64,000 nucleotides of DNA from Cercis canadensis (Eukaryota > Streptophyta > Magnoliopsida > Fabales > Fabaceae). The stretch spans positions 2,345,979 to 2,409,978 of the forward strand of contig QAOA01005271.1 in assembly GCA_003255065.1 (NCBI GenBank), in the 5' to 3' direction. Numbering within the stretch: the stretch's first letter is position 1; every line of letters starts with the position of its first letter. A model generated the notes under the pieces. That model saw nothing but the letters and a program-made list of their open reading frames with translations. It had not been told where the DNA came from and did no database searches. Both the position numbers and the translations under genes were made by a program. This document shows, in pieces, positions 22,250 to 31,642 of the stretch.

Positions 22250-24120
22250 ACAACAACTACATAGCAGTCATAACTTTTTATCAATTGGGATGCCCGTTCA
22301 GATCCATCCATATTTATTTATTTGAACTAAATAATTCAAAAACTGGAAGCACATATTTTCAATACAGTACAGTTTGATTAACAAATATATAGTAAGGAAA
22401 CGCCAAATGTATAGAATACATCACAAAGTGCCAAAATAAAGAAGCAGCTCTCCTTCAATTTGCAGTGCTTCCCTTTCCATTTGGATAAATTAGAATTATA
22501 CTGAATGATCTCCTCGATTCTTATAAAATACATTGACTCCTTGGCAATCAATATGATGTTTTTTATCCTTTACATAACTCACTATATCCCACTTGCACCC
22601 TTCCTTTGCAGTTATAGCGGAATCCCCTTAAGAAGAAGCTATAGATCTGTATCGTCAACTCCTTAAGCATGTCATCCATTATGTTATGATGTTAACACTT
22701 TCCCAAAGAGAATAATGGATCCCTACTTCCAGGGAAGGTTGTTGAACATCATAACATAGTAGATGACACGTTGTTAAATTTAATGAAGGAGATGACACCC
22801 AGACTAATGCTTCTTCTCAGGGGGATGATATCATAAGAATCACTGTGCAAGGAAACATTGAAATGCTAAAGGAGATGATATCCCCATAGGAATATGTCCT
22901 GAAACCTTCAAATCCAATCTTCCATCTGAAAAACATTGAAACACGCAAAACTTTTTCCTTATGGTCAGATTTAGTCATTCAGATAAATTCACTATACAAG
23001 GAAACATTGAAATGCTAAAGGAGATGATATCTCAATAGAAATCCTGAAACCTTCAAATCCAATCTTCCATCTGAAAAACATTGAAACACTACGCAAAACT
23101 TTTTCCTTATGATCAGATCTAGTCATTAAGATAAATTTTGACTTGCACAGAAAATAAGTTGAAACTAGAATCGTACCTCTTGTGATTCCTTGATCAATTA
23201 ATACCAGATTCTCGTCTTCTCCGCCATCATAGTCATCATCTTCAGAGGCCTATACACCACGATCAGCTCCTTGATAAGACACAAAGACAAGCTATATATG
23301 CTGTATTTGAAGAGTGTAAGAGTAAGACTGATTTGTGACTCTAGCCCAAACCTTGGCCCCCTTTATTTAGATGGGTGCTCTCTCTGGAAGAGTGGTTTGG
23401 GTCTGAGAAACCATGTGCGCGTTTCTGTGTGCCAGAGTAGTTTTGTGGCCGTTTTAGGGCTGCTTCTTAATTACGTGTAAACCAGATTTTATCTGTTTTT
23501 ACATGATCTTATCTGTGTTGCTTGGCAACTTTGTTAAGTTATCTTTGAACAGTGTTAGGGTTTTGTTTGGCACAAGGAGTTTTAGCTTAGCTTTAACCCT
23601 TCACAAGTAAAACCCTAATTAGCCAAATCAAAAGGCTGGAATATCATAATTAATCTCCAACCAAACACTTGGGCAAAATGATCGACGTCGTTAGAGACAA
23701 TCTTTATTTTTCAAAATTCAAATTAAATTCGTTGCCAAAAGAGTATAAATAAATGAAATAAAAAACCAAACAGAAAAAGAAAACGGAAAATCCTCTGTCC
23801 TCCGTTACACAGTTAAGTGCTCTGGCTTTTGCATCTATTCCTGTTTCCATCGTGATTCATGATCAATGGAAATTGCAGGCAATTAAGTCGAGATGGTATA
23901 ACCCTACTAATTTCTTCATATCTAGGGTTTACAGGGTAAAATAAGTTCATCGGCTATGAAATTCAACATGGTTAGTTTTATTTGCCTTCGGTTCCTCATG
24001 CTGCTTAACTTGTTATTTAGCCTATCTGCGTATTTTTCGGCAGGTAAATGAATGTGAGTTCGAGAAATTAAATCGAATGGTTAAAATGTTGATACCTACC
24101 TATATCAGGCTTTGAACTAT
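22250..24120. repeat. repeat array, unit 2, segment A (rearranged)
   Basis: Aligns by eye to 15230-17060 and 28055-29730. The block corresponding to exon 1 of the acidic protein is at about 23165-23275, but on the minus strand an in-frame stop now precedes the acidic codons. The exon 2 region (22680-22800) is rearranged: the GTTGAACATCATAACATAG motif sits in the opposite orientation. This copy is probably non-functional. Confidence 0.6.
22848..23140. repeat. about 149-bp tandem duplication inside array unit 2
   Basis: The block starting CAAGGAAACATTGAAATGCT at 22848 repeats at 22997 with a few substitutions and small indels. Each copy contains the GAAACCTTCAAATCCAATCT and AAAACTTTTTCCTTATG phrases. 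It is local to unit 2 and not seen in units 1 or 3. Confidence 0.8.
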
Positions 24121-25470
24121 GCTGTTATAATACCCTGGGCAGCACTGCCTTGTTCACCAGAACCAGGTTAGTGTATATGATGATAGTATAAATTGATGTC
24201 AATTTTAATTAATCCTGCTCCTGGGATTTAAAGTTTGATATCAAGTTTTTGGTTTGGTACCCGATACGTAGCATGATATATCAGCTAAAATTTTGAGAAA
24301 TAGCCATTATCCAACCTTGGTAGGACCATTTTCTTTTGTCGTCCAAAATCTCTATTCTTTCTAGCTTTAAAAGCCACATGATTTTGTTATATATGTTGCT
24401 GCTACATTAATTTTAGGCCTGGTAGAACTTAATTTCTTGTAAATGGTCTCTTATTCTTGTATGTATACTATTTCCTGTATCATGATTTTTTTTTTTTCAT
24501 AAAACTAAAACTTCAATCTTCTTTTGAGTTTATGGTTCAACAATGATTTTGAATATTAAATCTTCACAGATTTATTCTTCAATAGATATGTAAAAATAAA
24601 TTCATGTGTAAATTACTTTAATCATTACCCATCTCAATTCATGGCATAGGTTCCATGGTAACTCATAAAGGATGTGGTGAGAAAAATTATTCAATGTCAT
24701 GAGAGTATGGGACATGTTTTTATTTGGAATTTTGAAGAGATTACCAGGTAAAATGTGTTTTGTGTACGACCATAACGCGTTTAATTACAAAACTAGTATG
24801 CAAAAGGAAAGATAATTCGATATGGTACTGTAATGAATTTGTTTTCATTGTAAGTTTCTAGGTTGTTAATTTCGCTTATTGTTAATTTATTGATCTGCAT
24901 GAGATACCCTTTCTATTATTATTCTTGAAAAATAGAAAAGAATGGTATATTTTTTGTGCATATTCCTTTGGCATATATATTAGAGATGTAAAATATCCTC
25001 TGTTTGAATTTTTGGCATATTAGAGATTAAAATATCCTCTGTTTGAATTTTTGGCATCCATGAAAGACTACCAATACATTTTCTTTAGTTACCTGCAATA
25101 TTCGTCATCAGGATCATTAAAGAATAATTTAAAAATGATACATAAAAGGTGAAAGTCAAACGACTGTTCCTCAGTTCTAACTTTCATGCTCTATTATAAG
25201 TATATAACTGAAGAAATAATCACTACCTTTGGAGTCTAGATTAGTACATATCAAATATATAAATATCTCCATGTGTGATTCTTGGTGTGTAAGCATGTCT
25301 ATGCACAACTGAGACCTTAAGACCCACAATTATGCATGCATTAATGCACAAGTTGTTTGCATTAATTTACATGCAGGTGTACATGAAATTTCTAACATAT
25401 ATATTTTATATCGCTTTTTTTTGTTGGTGATATTTATATAGCTTTTTAAGTGTCTAGTGTAGGTCACTCA
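24121..25470. other. array unit 2, segment B, 5' of the LINE insertion
   Basis: No gene recognised. Diverged match to 17750-19100. A short tandem duplication is present at about 24968-25050, with the phrase AAAATATCCTCTGTTTGAAT twice. Confidence 0.5.
24968..25050. repeat. about 42-bp tandem duplication
   Basis: Two adjacent copies of a unit containing TTAGAGAT..AAAATATCCTCTGTTTGAAT and ending TTTTTGGCAT. They differ by a few bases, and the unit is found once in array unit 1. Confidence 0.75.
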
Positions 25471-25474
25471 AATA

Positions 25475-26740
25475 CATAACTTCATTGATGAGGTCCTGGA
25501 GTCGGAGAAGCACATGACAGTTAGTAATATTATTGTTAACAGGGTCTTTCATGCTTTGGATGACAGGGCGCAAGATAAAATCAAAGGGAAAATTTTAGAA
25601 GTTCCTCTAGCGTTGTTTGGAGGAATGAAGGACAGGCTGGTTTGGGGTAGCTCTACTGATGGGGTCTACATGGCATCAGCAGGATATAATTGGCTTCTTG
25701 CACAGGGTTCTACTCCTATCAGTGCTCATGGGTGGAAATAGGTGTGGAAGATTGGGACACCAGATAAGGTGAAATTTCTGGTTTGGCTAGTGCTGCAAGA
25801 AGCTGTCCCCACTAACGTGTTTCGGCACCGGCGTCACCTCACACAAAGCACGAGTTGCACCAGGTGCATGGCGGGTGACGAAACCATGCTTCAGTGTTTG
25901 CGTGATTGTGTGAATCCACGCCAAGTGTGGCTGTTCTTTGGGTTCAGTGCTGAGGACAGTTTCTGGGTTCAGAACATTGGAGATTGGATTTCGAACAACA
26001 TTAAACCAAGAGGCAGTATGTCTAAAAAGCATATTATTTTTCTCTGTGCCTTGTGGTGGATCTGGCGTGTTAGGAATGAAGAGGTGATGGAGGGCGTGGT
26101 GACGCTGTTAACGTTTGTGGTTCACAAAATTCAAGCTATGGTGCAAACTTGCTCTTCTGTTTTTCTTCTTAATAAGGATAAGCCAGATAAAGATGTGAGG
26201 TGGGTTTATTGGCAGGCCCCTCATTTGGGTATGATGAAGCTTAATGTGGATGGTAGCAGCTTTGAAAATCCAGAGAGCCCAGGTTTTGAAGGTGTTATCT
26301 GAGATTCTCAAGGAAATTGGCAAGTGGGTTTTTTGGTTCAATGGGCGTTGGAACAAACTTGAAAGCAGAGCTTATGGCCATCAGAAATGAACTGCGTTTG
26401 TGTTGGGATAGTGGTGTGGTACAACTTGTTTGTGACTCGGATTCCCTTGAAGCAGTCAAGTTGATAAAGGATGCTGAGTGTAGTTTTCATAAATATGGAT
26501 GCCTTATAAGTGATATCTAAAACCTATTGGGAAGAGGTTGGCAAGTGCAATTAATCACGTGTTGCGCAAAGCTAATCAGGTTGCAGATCTTTTAGTAAAG
26601 TTTGGAGCAAGAGAGCAAGTTAGTTGGGCAGTACTTCAGTAATCTCTTGCTGAGATCTCTCTTATATTGTTAACTGATAGAATGTCTGTGGCTTTTCTTA
26701 GGGTGTAGTTTTTTTCCTTGTATTACCAAAAAAAAAGTTG
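25475..26740 (+). mobile_element. 5'-truncated, decayed LINE (L1-type) ORF2 3' end
   Basis: The three frames in order read as the end of a plant L1 ORF2. First comes an IDEVLES..-like segment (about 25485-25741). Next is a zinc-binding reverse-transcriptase tail with W, C and H residues (CTRC near 25857, then DKVKFLVWLVLQ and WIWRVRN segments). Last is an RNase H-like domain with NVDGS near 26240, AELMA near 26345 and CDSDS near 26435. In-frame stops (after 25739 and 26300) and a frame change before about 26317 show that it is dead. The 3' end is TTGTATTACC plus a short A run at 26726-26738, typical of plant L1 copies. The reverse transcriptase core and endonuclease are missing. A possible short target duplication GTTGGT flanks it (about 25423 and 26739). 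Confidence 0.85.
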
Positions 26741-27529
26741 GTAACAGTCATAATGTTTAATTTTCCATGTTAACGATTGGAAGTTGATAATCCAGCTTAC
26801 ACATTAATTTTTTGCTATTTCTATTGGGAACTCATTTTGGGAATGAATGGTCAGAGACTGAAAGCAAATTCGAAGACATGGACTGTTTACTAATCATCTT
26901 TACCCACTTATGTGCTTATTATTTTTTTTTTTTTCTGTTGGGGGAGGGGTGGGGTGGGGGGTGGTTGTTGTACATCGGATGTATTCTATAGCATTTTCAA
27001 GATTATAACTGGCCAGTATTAAAAGTCATTCAAATAGTTTTTATTCTGGAGTCAAGTACTGTTTTTTGGTCAAATCTGGGGTCAAGTACTTGTGTGATTG
27101 TTCGCTTATACATTCTCAGGTTTGCATACTTGATCTTTATCATCTTCAATCTCTTTTAAGTACACAGATTTGTTGCATACCAATGTTACTCATCAATTCT
27201 GTTTTTTTTTCGTGGTAAGAAAGCACAATGCATTGAAGAAATGAGAATGGAATACACTGTGATAATAGAATCTTTGGCATCAATCATCTAATTCTTAAGA
27301 CTAAAAGATATGTCACTAGATCTACACGTTATTTTAGAATTTTTTTTTTGCTGTAAGTGAAAAAAAAATGACATTTTTCATATAAGTATTTCCAAATTAG
27401 TTTATCACTTTTCATTCAATAATTAACTTCATTGGTAGTTCACATTTTTCATTATCTCCTCTTTATTTCTCAGTCATAGCAATGATTAAAGCACTTGTGC
27501 TTTACAAAACCATAAGTCACTCCTTGCGC
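26741..27529. other. array unit 2, segment B, 3' of the LINE insertion
   Basis: Resumes the match to array unit 1 (about 18900-19480): the phrases CTGAAAGCAAAT, a G-rich GGGGAGGGG tract and GATGTATTCTATAGCA correspond to those at 19210-19450. No coding gene seen. Confidence 0.5.
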
Positions 27530-27798
27530 TCTTCTAGCAGTGGTTTTAGATCTGAGAAAACTATTGGCGGATTTTTGTGTGTTAGAGTGATCGAGTATTT
27601 GGTATTTATGCGTGCTAGAAGAAAAATGATGTTGATCACAATTATGGAAAAGGTTGAAGAGTATGAGACTAGTTAATTAGAGCTATTAGATCAAAGTTTT
27701 AATAAGGTCCTATCAAATTTTAGTGAGTCCAATTAAATTTAAATATTTCTAAACATATATATATAAACGCAAAAAACAAAAAACAAAAGAGCAAAATG

Positions 27799-27933
27799 AA
27801 AGTTTTGAGAGTATCATTACTGGAGCCACAATGGCTTTGTTAAGTATAAATGATATATTATCTGTNAAAGTTTTGAGATTATCATTACTGGAGCCACAAT
27901 GGCTTTGTTAAGTATAAATGATATATTATCTGT
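27799..27933. repeat. 67-bp direct duplication across an n
   Basis: Bases 27799-27865 and 27867-27933 are identical except for one G/T difference, with the n at 27866 between them. Unmerged contig ends are the simplest explanation. Confidence 0.9.
27866..27866. other. collapsed assembly gap (n)
   Basis: Single unknown base between two near-identical 67-base copies. Confidence 0.9.
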
Positions 27934-28344
27934 TTCACTTACATATCTCCTAGGAACTTTATTAGTTCTTCTCTCAACGGGGTTACGCTTACATTCCTTC
28001 GCAAGTAAAACGCTAGAAAGCTAGAAAATCATAATGTACAACCAAACACTGGGGAGAAAAATGAAGTTTCATATGATAAATCACTGATCTTATTACCTTT
28101 TGTGAGGGTTTACAGGATGAGTAATGGCACAAAAAAATCACAAAATTTGCATAACTATTGGAAGCGTATAGGCATATACACTGGTGATTGGACATCTTTT
28201 TGGCAGCTACATCTGGAAAGGAATCTTCTACAAAAATGTCATTTTTACTAGATACGAAGCCATATTTCTATCAGTTTGAAACAATTTACCCTCTCCTTCA
28301 GAAAAATCAGTCAGAGAGGTGATAGCTTTGCTTCTTCTTGCTGC

Positions 28345-28757
28345 TCAGTTGGAACCCGACCGATCCCAAGAAAATATCGATCCAGTGGATCCATTCACGC
28401 CTGAAATCCTTATGTTATGATGTTCAACATCGTTCGACAAAGATAATTTTGAAGTCTCTAGGGAGCTGGAGAACTGATGAATTTGGTTGTTGCTTTCCCT
28501 CAGAATCAAACAGATCCCAATGAAAGTATGGCTCCAATTCCATTGAATCCATCCTCGCCCCAAAGACACTGAAACATGTAAAATCATCTAATTAATTATA
28601 ATCAGAATCATGCCACAGAATTTTGACTCACCACCAGAAAAAAGCAGACATGGAAGCTAGAACCATTACCTTCGGTGATTCCCGGATTCGCTACCAGATT
28701 CTCATCTTCTTCGCTGGCATTGCCATCATCTTCGGATGCCTTCCCCTCCATCACCAT
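28345..28757 (-). CDS. candidate two-exon small acidic protein (array unit 3)
   Basis: Exons 28670-28757 and 28345-28568 (minus strand) would encode about 103 aa. Exon 1 is again 88 bases, giving 29 acidic residues (MVMEGKASEDDGNASEEDEN..), and splices in the same phase as in array unit 1. Exon 2 starts after GTTTCAG and includes GRGWIQWNWSHTFIGICL, aligning with GREWIQWSHTSIGIRL of unit 1. The C-terminal thirds of the two copies no longer match. An alternative frame of exon 2 (MDSMELEPYFHWDLFDSEG..) is open here but closed in unit 1. No known family. It could be a decaying duplicate. Confidence 0.35.
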
Positions 28758-28814
28758 GATCAGCTTCTGCTTGATAAGCCAAGCTATGTTGTATTTGAAG
28801 AGTGTAATTGGCCC

Positions 28815-28825
28815 CCTTTATATAG
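28815..28825 (-). promoter_or_regulatory. TATA box of array unit 3 (minus strand)
   Basis: CTATATAAAGG on the minus strand, about 60 bases upstream of the candidate acidic-protein ATG. It sits at the position equivalent to the TATATAAGG of unit 1. Confidence 0.4.
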
Positions 28826-29730
28826 ATGGGCGCTCTCTATCTGATTCTAGGTGTGGGGTTTTGGGTTGAGAAAACCATATGCAGATTTCTATGTGCTAGC
28901 GTGGTTTTGCTGCGCCTTTACGGCTGTTTCTTACCTGAAACCAGATCTTATCTATTTTTTTCTTGTTTCATACAATATCTTATCTGTTTTGCTTGGCAAC
29001 TTTGTTAGGGTTATGTTTGGCAGAAGGGATTTTAGCATTAGATTTAGACTCGGCCTTCACAAGTAGAACCCTAGTTAGCTAGTCCAGAAGACTGGAATAT
29101 CATAAACCCAACCAAACACTAGGGAGAAATGATCGAGGCTAGAGGCAATCTTTAAAAATAGGAAAATGTTTGGTAATTAGAATTTGATTGTCATGCTGTT
29201 AGAATTATATGAACTTATTACTACTATTAAATAAATATGTAGTTCTTATCACTTTATTTTATTCAATAATTATATTAAATTCTGACAAGATTCTAAAAGA
29301 TTTTTCTCTAGCATTACTCTATTTTTTTTTTTCAAATTTCAAATCTTAGAAATAAACTTGTTACCAAAGAGTGAAACAAATAAATAAATTAAATTAAAAA
29401 AAAAAAAAACGAAAACAGGAAAACCCCGTGTCCTCCGTTACTCAATAACGTTCTGTGTTTGTATGCCATTCATCATCATGATCAGACCGGTCAGTATCGT
29501 AACCAATGGAAAGCACGGCAATCAAAGTCAGTTTCGTATCTCTACCACTTCCTGTATATCTAGGGTTTACAGGGTTCAATTGTTTGTTTTATTTCTCATG
29601 TTCCTCATGCTCTTCAACTTGTGATTTAGCCTATAGGCAATAATCCAGTAAAGTTGAGTTTGAGAAATTAAATCGAATGGTTTAAATACTGATAGCTTAT
29701 TCATCAAAAACTTGGACGATGCAGTGCCTA

Positions 29731-31144
29731 TATATGCTGACATTAAAATCTGGGCAGCAATAGCATTCCTTGGTTATATATGTTGCTACCAATTAAATTG
29801 AGAAATCTTTCATGGATATTTTAAATTCAGCAGGAGGAGTCTTATCATTTCTATTATTATCTTTGTTGGGATATATGATCATCTCTTGAAATCTACGTCT
29901 GACAGTTTATCCAGATAAGTTTTATTAATATTGGATTTAAGGTTTAAGGTGAAGAGTCAAGTTCCACATGAACTATGGTTTGTTTTAGTACTCTAACGTA
30001 TTTAGTAAAACACAAAATTAGCTGGCGGTGAGTAATATTTTTGAGTCCATCGCCAGATAGATTTGTTTAGCCTTTCATGAGGCTTTATAATTAGTTTTCA
30101 CTGCAAGAATCCTTTTTAATGTTGAATATTCACATATTTTTTTCTCCATACATATGTAAAAATCAATGCTCATGCAAACTACATATCAATCGCATGCTTC
30201 TCCACTTGCTTGAAGAAAAATTATGAACTATTTGTTGGGGTGTCTGTCTGTGTACCTGTGAGAAAAAAAAAAACTTGATTAACCCAAAATTTTGCATTTA
30301 TATGTTTGAATACTTAATTAAAGTTCTGAATAGATTTGTACAGCTCTTTGATTTTGAAGTATGAGTCATGCAAATAGTCGATAATAGACATGATGTGTGT
30401 CCTAAGGGAGTACTAAGTTTGACTAATCCTATTTATGCAGACATGTGAATGTGGTATATTATTATTTTTTATATAATGACACAAAAATTTAAATATTTAA
30501 TCTCTTACAAATTACTCAAACTTTGTACCATCAAATCATATTAAGTAATTTTGAATGTGATATATATCATTTAGTAATATGGTATATTATTTTTTTTTTG
30601 TTTCATGATGACACATAAATTTAAACTCTTAATCTCTTACAAATTACTCAAACTCCATACCACTAAATCACATTTAAGTAATTTTAATGTGATATATTAT
30701 TTAGCCATTTAACATTTTTCTCTTCTTTTCTTTCCCTCTAAATTAACAAAACCTTAAATAAAATCAGTTTTTGAGCATCATATACTATAATTCTCCCATC
30801 TTATTAAACTTAATTAGGGGCAGTCGAAACTCACCACAATCTAGATATTGAATGACAAGAAACAAAATTATTTTTCTGTAAACAATAAGAAACAATATGG
30901 TTCGAAGAAAGGAAAAAATATAATATATTTGGGCTTTTGTTATTCACCGACACAAAAATAACCTGATTGAGCTTTTACTAAAAAGTAATGATTTTTTTGG
31001 TAAATTACTTCCCTTCTCGTTTCAAAAATATTACTAGCTTTTTTTTATTTTGCATTTAATCTTAACAAAAATGCCCTTGTTCTTTTCATAATTTACATAT
31101 ATCTCCAATCTTTTATTTTTTTTTGCTAATAAAAATAAATGGAA
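29731..31144. other. spacer between the repeat array and the tRNA gene
   Basis: No coding gene. It includes a small remnant of array segment B (about 29990-30200), a pair of direct repeats at 30452-30705, and AT-rich sequence up to the tRNA. Confidence 0.55.
30452..30705. repeat. two direct repeats of about 127 bp
   Basis: Unit 1 (30452-30578) and unit 2 (30580-30705) share TGGTATATTATT, AATCTCTTACAAATTACTCAAACT and ATGTGATATAT with scattered substitutions. Divergence is roughly 15-20 percent by eye, so the duplication is old. No coding content. Confidence 0.75.

Positions 31145-31224
<80 letters not shown>
31145..31224 (-). tRNA. tRNA-Leu (anticodon UAG)
   Basis: On the minus strand the sequence folds as a long-variable-arm tRNA. 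The acceptor stem GACAGTT pairs with AGCTGTC. The D-arm is TGGCCGAGTGGTCTAAGGC (A box). The anticodon stem CCAGA/TCTGG encloses the loop TTTAGGC, giving anticodon TAG (UAG). The variable arm TCCGAAAGGGCG is the extended type typical of leucine tRNAs, and the T-arm contains GGTTCAAATCC (B box). There is no intron. A run of T follows within about 30 bases on the minus strand, suitable for Pol III termination. Confidence 0.95.
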
Positions 31225-31226
<2 letters not shown>

Positions 31227-31642
31227 ATGTCTCCTGTCTATTAAAGTTTAACATAACAAAGGATCAAACTACGATTAGTGTGGAAAGATAAATAGTAATG
31301 ACAAATAGTGGGCTAAATAAATGGGCCACAAAAGGCCAATTATAAAAAGCTAAAATCGTTGGCCAAGTTGGGCCTCGTCGAAAATTTAATTGGGCCTAGT
31401 TCTTCACCCAAAGTCGACCTTTGATGTCTGACCCATTCCGATTCCTCTCTCTCTCCCCGTTTCCCTTCAAAGTTCATGGACAACGGCGCGCTTAGTTCTG
31501 CCGCCTCCATTCTTTCTGAGCTAGCAATCGCACTCTCTTCTTCCCTTTCCCACTCTTGTTGGCTCTAGTTGCTGAAATTCTTCGTCTCTCAAACTTGAGG
31601 GGCAAAAACGAAGCTTGCTGCTTGCCTGTGAAACTAGCGAAT
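31225..31642. other. intergenic and 5' leader of the WDR75 gene
   Basis: Short spacer with a CT-rich leader (TCTCTCTCTCCCC near 31446) and a frame open from 31556 that runs in phase into the WDR75 start. The telobox- or site-II-like GGCCC motifs near 31325-31400 (TGGGCC, GGGCCT) are common upstream of plant ribosome-biogenesis genes. Confidence 0.5.

Larger units (their letters stand above)
27530..28054. repeat. partial fourth copy of array segment A
   Basis: Bases near 27535-27600 (GCAGTGGTTTTAGATCTGAGAAAAC..) match the promoter-side sequence at about 16300-16360. Bases near 27990-28050 match about 16540-16615. The intervening part is missing or replaced. It is therefore a deleted copy lying directly before unit 3. 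Confidence 0.5.
28055..29730. repeat. repeat array, unit 3, segment A
   Basis: Closest relative of unit 1. It keeps, in order, the GATAAATCACTGATCTTAT motif, the acidic-protein exons, the TATA region, the CGTGTCCTCCGTTACTCA motif and TATATCTAGGGTTTACAGG. Divergence from unit 1 is moderate, with many small indels. Confidence 0.7.

Noticed and set aside
22848-23140. CRISPR-like or satellite array
   Set aside because: Only two units and no regular spacers; a plain tandem duplication in plant DNA.
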